Source: Thermoproteaceae archaeon (GTDB lineage Archaea > Thermoproteota > Thermoprotei > Thermoproteales > Thermoproteaceae). Taken from it: DNA of 64,000 nucleotides. The stretch covers positions 1 to 64,000 of the forward strand of contig WANN01000009.1 of NCBI GenBank assembly GCA_015521775.1. Direction: 5' to 3'. A model generated the notes under the pieces. It was not told the DNA's origin, did not search any database, and saw only the letters and a program-made list of their open reading frames with translations. Within the stretch, counting starts at the first letter, position 1, and every line of letters starts with the position of its first letter. This document shows, one piece after another, positions 18,694 to 28,096 of the stretch. Made by a program: the position numbers and the translations under genes.

Positions 18694-19426
18694 GATACAC
18701 ATCCCTCTGAGGGACCCCGTGGCCAGGACGTTCTACGACTTAATAAGCGGCGAAATTGACGGCGATAGGTGGGGCCCCTACGTCGTCAGCGTCGAGGACG
18801 CCGATGCGGCGCATTCGAACCCGCCGCCGGGCGGCCACGTGGTCATACCTTGCAGGCACGAAATGGCGAATCCGCGCCCCATGTACACGGTCCACGCCAC
18901 AGGCAACTGGACAGAACACTCGCATGGTGGGAGGCCGCGACACGTATCTGCATCAAGTGCAAGGCTTATAGGCGCCTTGGTCAGGGCCATTCACCATGTG
19001 AGCGCCGGCGAGGTCCCTGTAGCCATAGAGGCGACACATCACGGGCCCACCGTGGACACGCCTATTGCGTGCATTGAGGTGGGGTCTACCCCCGCCGAGT
19101 GGATTAGTAGGGAGCGGGTTGGCGTACTGGTACGCGCGCTGAGGGACGTACGGGCACATAGCGCAGAACCGCCTGTAGCGGTGTCCATAGGCGACCTACA
19201 TTATTCCGTGCTTGTAGATAGGGTGATCAGGGGAGAGGTGGACGTGTGCCACGTCGTGCCCAAATACGTGCAAATAGACGGTTGGGTTGTCAGAACCGCT
19301 GTGGAGAGGTGCATCGAGACTGTGAACATGGCTGTCGTGCACTGGAAGGCGCTTGGAAGGAGCGCAAGGGAGACAGCGCTGAGGGAACTGGCCGTAAAAG
19401 GCATAGACATAGTTAAGAGGAAGTAG
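18671..19426 (+). CDS. dtdA: D-aminoacyl-tRNA deacylase (DtdA/GEK1 type)
   Basis: 251 residues. It hydrolyses D-amino acids from mischarged tRNA. Family blocks are VHATGNWTEHSHGG (about 75), AIEATHHGPTVDTP (about 117-130) and VSIGDLHYS; His and Thr residues in these motifs form the zinc-dependent centre. The start ATG lies inside the last codons of pheT (23-base overlap), so the two are co-translated, a sensible pairing of aminoacylation and proofreading. Confidence 0.9.
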   Translation: MASLERIRIHIPLRDPVARTFYDLISGEIDGDRWGPYVVSVEDADAAHSNPPPGGHVVIPCRHEMANPRPMYTVHATGNWTEHSHGGRPRHVSASSARLIGALVRAIHHVSAGEVPVAIEATHHGPTVDTPIACIEVGSTPAEWISRERVGVLVRALRDVRAHSAEPPVAVSIGDLHYSVLVDRVIRGEVDVCHVVPKYVQIDGWVVRTAVERCIETVNMAVVHWKALGRSARETALRELAVKGIDIVKRK

Positions 19427-19448
19427 CCCATGGACGTGGATAGGCCGT

Positions 19449-19829
19449 TTGGGGATCGGTGACGTGAGGCTGCCCAGTCGCCTAGTAGAAGAACTCTCCT
19501 CGTGCGTGGAGGAGGAATGCGTATACGTTCTCTTCGGCGTGGACGGCCGCGTCGTTAGGAGCGTCAGACTTGTGAACGTGCTACATAGCAGGACCGCGTT
19601 CCTGGTGGATCCAGAGGAAATGTACAGGGCTTTAACCGAAAACAGCGATCTAGAGCTTCTGGGCCTACTCCACACGCATCCCTGCGGCTCCGTCCCCAGC
19701 CCCATAGACCTAAAGTACATGGATCTCTGGCCAGTGACCTGGGTGATCTACAGCGTCTGCGACGGGCATGTAGAGGCATGGATCAAGAGGGGAGCCTTGT
19801 ATAGGGTACCCCTGGAAATCGGGGACTAG
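19449..19829 (+). CDS. JAMM/MPN metalloprotease-like protein
   Basis: 126 residues. The JAMM motif reads HTHPCGSVPSPID at about 77-89, with an upstream Glu in EECVYVLFG for the metal centre. The distance from the second His to the Asp is one residue shorter than in the standard HxHx10D motif, and a Cys follows HTHP. Archaeal single-domain JAMM proteins remove SAMP ubiquitin-like modifiers or process sulfur carriers; a SAMP/MoaD-like protein is encoded at 33.9 kb. The start is uncertain (TTG 19449 or GTG 19464). It follows dtdA by 22 bases and probably shares its transcript. Confidence 0.75.
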   Translation: MGIGDVRLPSRLVEELSSCVEEECVYVLFGVDGRVVRSVRLVNVLHSRTAFLVDPEEMYRALTENSDLELLGLLHTHPCGSVPSPIDLKYMDLWPVTWVIYSVCDGHVEAWIKRGALYRVPLEIGD

Positions 19830-19900
19830 GCCACGTGTTGCGTCCGTATATATAGACATACCAACACGAGCGTATTTAAATGACGGCCCATCGTTGCGCC

Positions 19901-21010
19901 ATGCCCGGAAAAACCCGCGAGCAGGTTTTGGGCCTGCTCGTGGACTGGGGCAAAAAAGTGGCGGACGCCATACTTAGGGGAGACGAGCCCATGCTCGAGA
20001 TACCGGCAAGGACCCTGTCCAACACTGTTTGGGACCCTAAAAGGCGCATGCTCCTCTTGGGACAGGAAAAGGTCCATAGGCGCTTCCTGGACCTGAAAGA
20101 GGCGCGCAAGTTCATGCAGACCATGCTCATGTTGAGACTCATAGTTGAGGCCATACGGTCCGACGTGTACCCGACCATAAGGGACCTCTACTACAATGGG
20201 AAGCACACGATAAGTTTCAAAGACCCCCTCGGCAAGGTGCATAGGGAGAACACTTGGGACGAGCAGTCCGAGAGCAACGCGGTCATTGAGGACATCGAGG
20301 TGGCCGCGGGCACCCTTAGAGAGGAGATGGGGGTCTCAGCCGACGTGAAGGGCAAGATAGTGGGGCCCATAGTGGTGAGGTCCCAGGGACATGAGTTAGA
20401 CGCCTCGCGTTTCGGGGAGACCGCGCTTAGCCTGCCGGTAAACGTGGACGGGCTGGAAATAGTAAGGGTCGACGCCTCCTACGTCCTTGTCGTGGAGAAG
20501 GACGCCATATTCCAGAGACTGGTCAGGGAAAAGTTCTGGGAGCGGGAAAAAGCGCTGTTGGTAACCGCCAAGGGGATGCCGGATAGGGCTACGAGGAGGT
20601 TCGTGCGCAGGCTCAACGAGGAGTTCGGGCTCCCCATATACGTGCTCACCGACGGGGACCCATATGGGTGGTACATATACTCGGTTTACAAGAGCGGGTC
20701 GATAAAGCTCAGCTACGAAAGCGAGCGGCTTGCCACCCCCGAAGCAAAGTTCCTCGGAGTTACGGCCAGCGACGTGGACACGTACAAGATTTCCGATCAG
20801 TACGTGATAGCGGCCACAGACAGAGACGTGAAGCGTGCCCAGGAACTGCTCAGGTACCCGTGGTTCCAGAACGAGGAGTGGAAAAGGGAAATATCGCTGT
20901 TTCTCAAGAGGAGGAAGAAGGTGGAGATAGAGGCGCTGTCCACGCATGGACTCAGGTTCCTCCATGAATATATTAGGGAGAAGATAGGCAAGAGGATGTG
21001 GATCGGGTAG
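19901..21010 (+). CDS. top6A: DNA topoisomerase VI subunit A (Spo11-like)
   Basis: Subunit that cleaves DNA in topoisomerase VI. The tandem tyrosines in TIRDLYYNGKH (about residues 97-98) include the catalytic Tyr; the Toprim domain has Glu in VVEKDAIFQ and the LTDGDPYGW acidic motif at about 245-253. The frame is open to ATG 19880, but that codon lies in a TATA-like TATTTAAA, which is 25 bases before ATG 19901; I use the latter (369 residues). Subunit B is not next to it here, although the two are adjacent in many archaea. Confidence 0.93.
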   Translation: MPGKTREQVLGLLVDWGKKVADAILRGDEPMLEIPARTLSNTVWDPKRRMLLLGQEKVHRRFLDLKEARKFMQTMLMLRLIVEAIRSDVYPTIRDLYYNGKHTISFKDPLGKVHRENTWDEQSESNAVIEDIEVAAGTLREEMGVSADVKGKIVGPIVVRSQGHELDASRFGETALSLPVNVDGLEIVRVDASYVLVVEKDAIFQRLVREKFWEREKALLVTAKGMPDRATRRFVRRLNEEFGLPIYVLTDGDPYGWYIYSVYKSGSIKLSYESERLATPEAKFLGVTASDVDTYKISDQYVIAATDRDVKRAQELLRYPWFQNEEWKREISLFLKRRKKVEIEALSTHGLRFLHEYIREKIGKRMWIG

Positions 21011-21052
21011 CGCACAATGGAACTTTTATTAATGTTTGGGCTTACAGTGGCC

Positions 21053-21913
21053 GTGAAGCGCGAGAAGGGTCGAGAAGGGGAGGTAGTCATACCGTTTAAG
21101 TTCAGGCTCGCCAGGAAGGAACTGCCAAACGAGGACGAGCTGGTGATAGGCACCGTCAAGAACATAGTGGACCACGGGGCGTACGTCATGCTCGACGAGT
21201 ATGGGGGCAAGGAAGCCTACGTATCCATAGGCGAAATAGTGCACTCCTGGTTCCACGACGTCAAGGACTACATAAAGGAGGGGCACAAGGCCGTCTTCAA
21301 GGTGCTTCGCGTTGACTATAGGCGCGGCCTCATCGACCTTTCCCTGAAGAGGGTCAAGCCTGAGGAAAGGGAAAAGAAGATGTACTACTGGAAGAGGCTG
21401 CTGAGGGCTGTGCGCATACTGGACCAGGCGGCGCGTAGGATGGGCAGGAGGACAGAGGATCTCATGGAGGTCCTCTGGAAAATGGAGGACTATTTCGGTG
21501 ATCCCCTGAGGGGGCTGGAGGCCCTGGCAAGGGAGGGAAGACAGGCCGTCGCCAAACTGAGCCTCGACGAGGACACCGTGGCAGTACTGGAGGACGTGGC
21601 CAAGCAGAACATACAGATACCCACGATCAAGAAGGTAGGCATAGCAAGGCTCGTGTCCGTGGCCCCCGACGGCGTCAGGCGCATAGGCCAGGTGTTTTCC
21701 AGGGCCGTGGAGGCAGTCAAGAAGGAGCAGCCCAACGTAGACGTTAGGATATACACAATAGGGTCGCCCAGGTACCGCGTCGAGTTCATGAGTAAGGAGG
21801 GAAAGGCGTTGGAGACCGCCATACAGGTCTTCACGAGGGTCGCCCAGGAAGAGGCCAGGAGGAACATGGGAGAGTTCTCCATACAGTTCGCCGAGGAGAA
21901 AAAGGAGGAGTAG
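21053..21913 (+). CDS. Translation initiation factor aIF2 alpha subunit
   Basis: Alpha subunit of the aIF2 trimer that delivers initiator tRNA. Residues 8-85 form an S1 domain (IGTVKNIVDHGAYVML, with GKEAYVSIGEI), followed by a helical domain and a C-terminal alpha/beta domain. The frame extends to ATG 21017, but CTTTTATTAA (21023-21032) lies about 26 bases before GTG 21053, so I place a leaderless start there (286 residues). Genes for Nop10 and, upstream, Top6A lie on the same strand; aIF2-alpha next to Nop10 is a conserved archaeal order. Confidence 0.93.
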   Translation: MKREKGREGEVVIPFKFRLARKELPNEDELVIGTVKNIVDHGAYVMLDEYGGKEAYVSIGEIVHSWFHDVKDYIKEGHKAVFKVLRVDYRRGLIDLSLKRVKPEEREKKMYYWKRLLRAVRILDQAARRMGRRTEDLMEVLWKMEDYFGDPLRGLEALAREGRQAVAKLSLDEDTVAVLEDVAKQNIQIPTIKKVGIARLVSVAPDGVRRIGQVFSRAVEAVKKEQPNVDVRIYTIGSPRYRVEFMSKEGKALETAIQVFTRVAQEEARRNMGEFSIQFAEEKKEE

Positions 21914-21917
21914 GCAT

Positions 21918-22148
21918 ATGGTGCAGGCAATCCTACGCAGATGCGCCGTGTGCAGGGCATATACGCTTCAGAAGGACAGGTGTCCCCACTGTGGCGGCAG
22001 GCTGGAGAACCCTCATCCCCCCAGGTTCAGCCCGCAGGACAGGTATCAGGAGTACAGGGTCGCTATCAAGGTCATGTCCGGCATCATAAAGGTGAGGGAC
22101 GACGTGGCCGAGCGTGTACTTAGGCGGTTGGCTCAATCCTATATATGA
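21918..22148 (+). CDS. nop10: Nop10, H/ACA RNP protein
   Basis: 76 residues. Zinc ribbon with Cys at 9, 12, 22 and 25, then the conserved NPHPPRFSPQDRYQEYR segment that contacts Cbf5. It is a core subunit of the H/ACA RNA-guided pseudouridylation complex. The gene begins four bases after the aIF2-alpha stop. The last 29 bases overlap the end of the convergent aglB gene, so both 3' ends share sequence. Confidence 0.93.
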   Translation: MVQAILRRCAVCRAYTLQKDRCPHCGGRLENPHPPRFSPQDRYQEYRVAIKVMSGIIKVRDDVAERVLRRLAQSYI

Positions 22149-24375
22149 GGACCCAACCATAGGGCTTGGACACGTACACAAGCCTAAGGGACTGGAACGG
22201 CGGCGCCGTCAACAAGGGCTCCCAGTCCTCAACGTACCTGACGCCGGACAAGAAGCCCAATTCCCTGTCCCAGTCCCTTATACGTGGGCCCTCATACCCG
22301 CCGAGCTCGCTCACCACCGGTTCCTGGACCAGCGTGTTGTTCCTCAGCCTAAACGTGAACGTCATGACGCCCTCGAAGAGCCACTGAGGGACCGAAAACG
22401 GGTTGCCCCTCATCAGCTCCGTGTTTGTGGCTATCCAGAATATCCTGTCCTTCCTGAAAAGGGCCTTGTAGAGGGTGACATTGAGGTCCAGAGGCACGAA
22501 GAAGCTGAACACGCCTCCCTGGGAGAGCTGCAGCGAGGCTTGGCCCAGCAAATTGTTGAAGATGTAATCGTCGCTGAATCCCGCTATCCTCGCCATCCAC
22601 ACGCTCTTGATGAAGTCCCCGGCCGTGGGAAGCTCGTGCACGAACATGTGGTTAGTGACGTTGAGCGACACGGGCCCATCGCCCGGTATCTGCATGCTGC
22701 CGAGGTAGGTGTACGGCATGAACACGACCAGGTACTTGGCCCCCAACTCGTCGTAGAGTATGCGCACTGCCACGTCCTCTGAGCTCACCAGCGCCCTCCC
22801 GATCTGGGCTATCTGAGTGGAGTTGAACGTTGCGTTGTCGGCCAGGCTGGGCCTTTCGCCGAGGACAGATATCCAGTAACCATAGTCCCACCACGCGGCG
22901 ACTGGGGCCCCCGGTTCGGTCCGCGTGGATATCCACATCAACGCGTCAAGCCAGTCCTCGCTTAGCGAGGACCCAGCGGAGACCGCTATCTGCGGAGGGG
23001 ACTGGAACCTTACATATGCGTCCACTTTTCCCGCCAAATCCACAGCCACCCCAACCCCTATCATGACGAGGACCGCTAGGAGGGCCAGAGAAATGCGGGC
23101 CTCTGAGGCCCGCACGCTCCTGGTGCCCTCGATGGCCATTTTCAGCAGCGCCACAAGACCCACCGCAAACGCCGCAACGAGCGCGGGCGCGGCCAATACC
23201 AGCAAACGCACCATCGCCGCGGCCGCATACGTCCCAGTGGCCACGTATAGAAGCAGGACAAGGTTCCCAAAGTTCAGGCGTGACGCCAGGACCCCGGCCC
23301 CAACCAGTATCAGCGGTATCATAAGCGCATATCTGTTATATATATCCACGAACCTGGTGACTGAGTGCTCGGCCACGCTTGCCACTATTGGGGGCCTCTC
23401 AAACGGATTTATGACGGCCAGGTAACGTCCGCTTATGAGGCCGAGCGCTGCGCTGAGGACTAGCGAGCCTATACCTATTATAAGCACGGCAAGCGAGATC
23501 CTCTTCACGAGCGACGGGGTGATCCTAACGCCGACGCGCTCCGCCACAAGGGCCATTACAGCCCCCGCCAGCGCCAATGCCGGTATCAGGTTCACGCTGC
23601 TCATAAGTATGCCAGGGAAATACCGCTTCACGAACGCCAACATGACTATATAGGTCGCATAGAATGTTATGTACGCCAACGCCACAGGCTTGGCGTCGTG
23701 GAGCCTCATGGAGAAGAGGGCTATGGCGAGCCATAGCAGTACGGCCAACGCCACTAGGTTCCATATATATATATGCGCGCCCCAACTCCACGCCACATAT
23801 CCTAGGGCTAGGCCGCCCAGGGCCCCCAGCCAGTAACGGCCGCGCGACGCGTCTATAAGGAGGGCTAGACCCAGAGGTATGAGGAGCAGCGATATGGGCT
23901 CGTCGTCGAACCACCCCGCCATGCTCCTCTCAACAAAGCTAAGCGATGGGGCGACCGCCACGCCGGCTAAGAGCCCTGCGTAACGTCCGCCTATGCGTGA
24001 CACCAGGTACGCCATAGAGAACACGGAGAGCGCGCCGAATATGGCCGGCGCAATCACGACAGACTGCCAGAGGGAGTACCCAAAGGGCGATAGAGCCCAG
24101 TATATGAGGACCCCGTAAAGCGAGGTGCCCGGCGACAGAATCCGGTCCCATTCGGCTCCCCATGGGTACCAGAACCCGTCGAAACGTACGGGGCCGCCAA
24201 ATAGCCACCAGCCCACCCCATTCTCTACGACGTACGATGCCAAGTAGTAGCGTATATATGGGTCGAACTCATCTATCCACCATCCCCACAACATGACCCG
24301 CGACGTCCTAATATATAGGGCTACCAGGAAACCGGCTATGAGGCCCCAAATCACAGCTATCTTCTTCACGTCCAT
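22120..24375 (-). CDS. aglB: Dolichyl-phosphooligosaccharide-protein glycotransferase AglB (STT3)
   Basis: 751 residues. It transfers glycans from a dolichol carrier to Asn of exported proteins. The first catalytic DxD-like motif is WWIDEFDPYIRYY (about 33-45), and about a dozen transmembrane segments follow. The diagnostic WWDYG is at about 493 in a C-terminal extracytoplasmic domain that also has SLADNATFN. This implies N-glycosylated surface proteins; the large surface protein and pilin genes at 54-62 kb are candidate substrates (they contain NxS/T sites). Convergent 29-base overlap with nop10. Confidence 0.93.
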   Translation of the reverse strand: MDVKKIAVIWGLIAGFLVALYIRTSRVMLWGWWIDEFDPYIRYYLASYVVENGVGWWLFGGPVRFDGFWYPWGAEWDRILSPGTSLYGVLIYWALSPFGYSLWQSVVIAPAIFGALSVFSMAYLVSRIGGRYAGLLAGVAVAPSLSFVERSMAGWFDDEPISLLLIPLGLALLIDASRGRYWLGALGGLALGYVAWSWGAHIYIWNLVALAVLLWLAIALFSMRLHDAKPVALAYITFYATYIVMLAFVKRYFPGILMSSVNLIPALALAGAVMALVAERVGVRITPSLVKRISLAVLIIGIGSLVLSAALGLISGRYLAVINPFERPPIVASVAEHSVTRFVDIYNRYALMIPLILVGAGVLASRLNFGNLVLLLYVATGTYAAAAMVRLLVLAAPALVAAFAVGLVALLKMAIEGTRSVRASEARISLALLAVLVMIGVGVAVDLAGKVDAYVRFQSPPQIAVSAGSSLSEDWLDALMWISTRTEPGAPVAAWWDYGYWISVLGERPSLADNATFNSTQIAQIGRALVSSEDVAVRILYDELGAKYLVVFMPYTYLGSMQIPGDGPVSLNVTNHMFVHELPTAGDFIKSVWMARIAGFSDDYIFNNLLGQASLQLSQGGVFSFFVPLDLNVTLYKALFRKDRIFWIATNTELMRGNPFSVPQWLFEGVMTFTFRLRNNTLVQEPVVSELGGYEGPRIRDWDRELGFLSGVRYVEDWEPLLTAPPFQSLRLVYVSKPYGWVLIYRIEPTA

Positions 24376-24478
24376 GACGGCCGTTACTGAACCGCTTTAA
24401 ATCACTATCTACTCGGTCACTCCCTTACGTACATGGGGTGACACACGTGTAGAGGCGGATGGCCGCTGGAGGGCAACG

Positions 24479-24700
24479 TCAATGGTCCCCAGCAGCGTTC
24501 CGCGGCCCCATGTAATCCCCTGCAACGCCCCTCCTACTGCCCCTACGACGGGTCCTCAAGCCATGTACGCGCGGCGGGTCCAAGGTCGACAGGCACTTTG
24601 GGCATCTCCCTCCCCATTCCCTCACTATATCGTCGAGGGCTCTGAGCCGGCCCACATGTAGCGTGAAGCCGCATGAGTGGCACCTCACTACGAGCGGCAC
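24479..24700 (-). CDS. Small zinc-ribbon protein
   Basis: 73 residues. Two Cys pairs, CHSCGF (8-11) and CPKC (34-37), make a zinc ribbon over the first 42 residues; the tail is basic (HGLRTRRRGSRRG), suggesting nucleic acid contact. Small stand-alone ribbons of this kind are common in Thermoproteales but unnamed. It lies between aglB and herA on the opposite strand from herA. Confidence 0.6.
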   Translation of the reverse strand: MPLVVRCHSCGFTLHVGRLRALDDIVREWGGRCPKCLSTLDPPRVHGLRTRRRGSRRGVAGDYMGPRNAAGDH

Positions 24701-24829
24701 ACATTACCACATGCACCGTTTATTACTGTTACCGATAAAGTATCGTAATACTGTTCGCCGACACTTTCAGACACATCCACCCAAGGAAATGTGCGCTATC
24801 TATTTTATGTATCCTACAATTCACCCACG

Positions 24830-26272
24830 ATGAAGATTGGGAGCTGCATAGAGGCGGGCTTCGTGGTCAGCGGGAGCAACGTGGCCATGGCCCCAGCGCA
24901 GATATACAGGAACGCAGAGCACCAGACCATGGAGGAACAGGTGGTGCTTGTCGAGGACCCATCCCTTGACAGGTACGCATTCCTAGGGGTGCTCCGCCGC
25001 ATCACCAAGTACGAGCCCATTGTCAGGGACAGGGTGAGGACGCCGTACGTGGATAGGCCGGAAATACTGGACCACACCGTGCTCATGCCGTACACGTCAG
25101 GCGTGGTGAGGCTATACGCGATGCTGGACACCAAGGAAAAGGCGTTAATGGAGGTGCGCCATGCGCCAACCCCTGGGTCCCGCATCTGCATAGTCACCGA
25201 TGGCTCCTTTCTTAATAGCTATATAAGGGTTGATAAACATATAAGCGTTGGCCTCCAAAAGTATTCGAATTGGCCCATTCCGCTGGACATCAACTATATA
25301 CCGTACCACATAGGCGTGTTCGGCGCCACGGGCATGGGCAAGTCGAGGCTTATCAGGGCCCTCCTCGGCGAGTTCAAGAGGGTTGGCATAAGGGCCATAG
25401 TGTTCGACCACACAGGCATAGACTACGCCGCCCACTTCGAGGGGCACATCCAGTCCACCGACGTGTCCATACCACCCCAGATAATTGCGTCCGTTATAGC
25501 CAAAAAGGCGGGCCTGCCCTGGCAAACGTACGGCGAGTACCTAGAAATAGCCGCGCTCACGTACGTCTTCGGGGAGAGGACCAGACAGGGCACTTTGGCC
25601 GAGCAGAGCCACGCCCCGCGCTTCTGGGACAAGGAGGAGTTCCTCAAGCATTTGAGGGGCCAGATGAGGAGGCTCAACGCCCGTGACTCGACCGTCGAGA
25701 AGGCGGCCCTCTTCATAGACTACTTCGTTGAAGAGGAGTTTTTCGACACGCTTAACACGAGGAACACGCTTCCAGAACACATAGTGGAGAGGGCTCTTGA
25801 CGAGGGGCTCCTTGTGATCGACTTGAGCGCTGATACGGATCTGGCGGTTAAACAGGCCATAGTGGCCTCCGTCATAAACGCCGCGTGGCGCAGGGTGAAG
25901 AGCGCCAAGACGCCGCAACAGATGGTGTTCGTGATAGACGAGGCGCAGAACTATGCCCCCAACGAGTGGGCCATAAGTAAGGACGCCATAGAGACCACGG
26001 CACGTGAAGGGCGTAAGTGGGGACTTTCCCTGGTATTGGCAAGCCAGAGGATCGCGGGCGACATAGACCCATCTATACGTGCCAACCTTGGCACAATATT
26101 CTTCAGCAAACTGTCCTCACCGACGGACCTCAGGGAAATAGCGGGCTACATGGACCTGGCAGACATAAGCGAGGCGACCTTGTCGCAGCTAGCGCCCCGC
26201 GAGTTCTTCGTCGCCGGGCTTCTTAATCCTCTAAGGAAACCCCTGCTCGTAAGGGTGTTCGAGGTGACATGA
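24830..26272 (+). CDS. herA: HerA bipolar DNA translocase/helicase
   Basis: About 480 residues. N-terminal HAS-barrel region, then an FtsK/VirB4-like ATPase with Walker A GATGMGKSR at about 164-172 and Walker B FVIDEAQN at about 368; the sensor ASQR and an arginine finger region follow. HerA is a hexameric ring that works with the nuclease NurA in 3' end resection during recombination repair. The frame opens at 24791, but TATTTTAT (24801-24808) is 25 bases before ATG 24830. nurA overlaps by 4 bases. mre11 and rad50, usual neighbours, are absent from this window. Confidence 0.93.
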   Translation: MKIGSCIEAGFVVSGSNVAMAPAQIYRNAEHQTMEEQVVLVEDPSLDRYAFLGVLRRITKYEPIVRDRVRTPYVDRPEILDHTVLMPYTSGVVRLYAMLDTKEKALMEVRHAPTPGSRICIVTDGSFLNSYIRVDKHISVGLQKYSNWPIPLDINYIPYHIGVFGATGMGKSRLIRALLGEFKRVGIRAIVFDHTGIDYAAHFEGHIQSTDVSIPPQIIASVIAKKAGLPWQTYGEYLEIAALTYVFGERTRQGTLAEQSHAPRFWDKEEFLKHLRGQMRRLNARDSTVEKAALFIDYFVEEEFFDTLNTRNTLPEHIVERALDEGLLVIDLSADTDLAVKQAIVASVINAAWRRVKSAKTPQQMVFVIDEAQNYAPNEWAISKDAIETTAREGRKWGLSLVLASQRIAGDIDPSIRANLGTIFFSKLSSPTDLREIAGYMDLADISEATLSQLAPREFFVAGLLNPLRKPLLVRVFEVT

Positions 26273-27474
26273 GCGACCAGCAGACACTGGACATATGGAT
26301 AGAGGCGCCGCTGCTCGAGGCCATAACGAGCGACGTTAGGCGCATTGTGGGCAGCGACAGGTACAGGCATTCCAACGATGTGGCTAGTCGCATAAGGGCC
26401 AAGGCCGACGTGAGGCAGATCCGTAGCCCGAGGGACGGGCACAACGCCTATGCTGTGGACTCGTCTTACGGCTCTCCCCCCATGGAGCTGGTGGCGGGAG
26501 TCATGACCGTACTGGCCTACGGGTATGTGGGCAACGTGGACGGGCTCTACGACAAATGGCTCACAGGCGAGGTCGTGCTGGAGGACACGGCCAACTTCGA
26601 GCGCGCGATTTCCAGGCGTGCAATGATAAGGGAAAGGGAAATAGCGATACGGCTGCTGAACAAGAAGCTTGAGGGGAGGGCCAGCTTCGACATGCTGATA
26701 CTCGACGGAGAAATACCCATACATCCACTGCCATACAACTTGGCCGTTGAACGCGGCAAGTACGCTGACGTAAACAGGCTCATGGATAGGATGATTAGGC
26801 TTGCCAAAAGGACGGAGACGACGATTGTCGGCATAGTGAAGAGGGTCAGGTCGAGGCTGCTTTCGGTCCTACATGGCGATTGCCTTCCCGCCAACGACAA
26901 GATCTTCGCCTCGCTGATATTGGATAGCGGCGAGTACATGGTGCTAGGCACTTTCCGGGACGTGCTTCCCAGGTGGCTCCGCATAAACTATTCCATGTGC
27001 GACATGCCCGACAAGGCCGACAGGATACTTGAATGTGCCGAAAAGGGGGAACTCTCCGCCGGCTCCGATCCGGTCACAAGGCAATGCAATAGGATAGTGG
27101 AGGGTCTCAGAAACCTCGAGAAGGTATTCTCCGCAGACCAGTACCCCGGGGTATCCGAGCTCGGGGATGCCGCGGTAGCCTTCTACAAGTCGCGGGGCAA
27201 CATGCTGGCCACCAAGGCCGAGATACTGGACCTTGGCGGCCTGGGCATCGACGAGGTCATAGCCTACCTGGACTCCACCACATCGCCGGTGACCGGCTAT
27301 CCCATCCTGCTAGACATAGTGGACAACTATGTTAGAGTGGATCAGAACGTGCTCGGCTACGTCGCTACCCTCATGATCAGGGAGGCCACCGCGATAGACG
27401 ATAAAACCCTCATAACTATGCTCCAACTGACCAACGCCCAGAAAGGATATCTTCACCCGTGGCGCGTGTTCTAA
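26269..27474 (+). CDS. nurA: NurA 5'-3' nuclease
   Basis: 401 residues, NurA domain. The first catalytic Asp is in AYAVDSSYGSPP (Asp64), a later LILDGEIPI holds a second acidic residue (about 145), and other acidic residues are toward the C-terminus in LLDIVDNYVRVDQ. NurA dimers sit on the HerA ring and digest DNA. ATGA overlap with herA; the TAA is shared with the ATG of the next gene (TAATG). Longer than Sulfolobus NurA by roughly 60 residues. Confidence 0.9.
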   Translation: MSDQQTLDIWIEAPLLEAITSDVRRIVGSDRYRHSNDVASRIRAKADVRQIRSPRDGHNAYAVDSSYGSPPMELVAGVMTVLAYGYVGNVDGLYDKWLTGEVVLEDTANFERAISRRAMIREREIAIRLLNKKLEGRASFDMLILDGEIPIHPLPYNLAVERGKYADVNRLMDRMIRLAKRTETTIVGIVKRVRSRLLSVLHGDCLPANDKIFASLILDSGEYMVLGTFRDVLPRWLRINYSMCDMPDKADRILECAEKGELSAGSDPVTRQCNRIVEGLRNLEKVFSADQYPGVSELGDAAVAFYKSRGNMLATKAEILDLGGLGIDEVIAYLDSTTSPVTGYPILLDIVDNYVRVDQNVLGYVATLMIREATAIDDKTLITMLQLTNAQKGYLHPWRVF

Positions 27475-27983
27475 TGGAGCCCATCTACGCCCACGGGTTC
27501 CACGTGTGGACGGGCACACACGTCCAGCTGGTCATAGTCTTCGACTACCGTGATAGGGAGGGAAAATACTATGAAGTTGTCAGTAAGGGGGGCCGAGACC
27601 TCGCAGAGGAGCTGGGCATGCTAATGCACAACATGCAGCAGTTCCTCGACGAGGAAATAATCAAGGTGAACGATGTGAGGGTCAGGCCCAGGGTAATCGA
27701 CGTCGCCGTGGGAATTAAGGGCGATGTGCATAGGCCGTATATAGAATATGTAGTAGCCTTTGAGGCGCCGTTGAGGAAGGGCGACAACAGGTACGAGGTG
27801 CACTACGAGGAAGAGGTGGCCGAGTACGACTACGAAATAGTGCACATTTTTCCGCCTAATACCTCCATAGTTGGGTGGGAGATGGCCGGCAGCGGCGAGG
27901 CTAGCAGTAACGTATTACGTGTGCGTGTTAAGAGGGGGACCAGGGTAGGGGGCCGCGAAACGATACAGTTCAGGGTCCCCTAA
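27474..27983 (+). CDS. Unknown third gene of the HerA-NurA operon
   Basis: 169 residues from ATG 27474, whose A is the last base of the nurA stop. An N-terminal alpha-beta half (VQLVIVFDYRDREGKYYEVV, then a helix with EELGMLMHNMQQFLDEE) and a beta-rich C-terminal half (VEVHY, DYEIVHIFPPN, VLRVRVKRG) are seen. I do not recognise the family. The tight coupling to herA-nurA suggests a role in DNA end processing, perhaps as an accessory subunit; this is inference from context only. Confidence 0.7.
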   Translation: MEPIYAHGFHVWTGTHVQLVIVFDYRDREGKYYEVVSKGGRDLAEELGMLMHNMQQFLDEEIIKVNDVRVRPRVIDVAVGIKGDVHRPYIEYVVAFEAPLRKGDNRYEVHYEEEVAEYDYEIVHIFPPNTSIVGWEMAGSGEASSNVLRVRVKRGTRVGGRETIQFRVP

Positions 27984-28066
27984 CACGTGCATCGTGGACG
28001 GCGAGACCGGGCGAACGCGTACAATGCCCTTCTCAGCATCCCAAGCCCCATGGGGCCATTCCAAGC

Positions 28067-28074
28067 CATATATC
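28067..28074 (+). promoter_or_regulatory. TATA-like box before candidate structured RNA
   Basis: CATATATC at this position would start transcription near 28097, six bases before the closing stem of the structured segment. A second TATA-like element on the opposite strand (28291-28303) sits at the right distance for a minus-strand RNA, so the direction is not certain. Confidence 0.35.
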
Positions 28075-28096
28075 AGGGCTGCATCCCTACCTGGCA

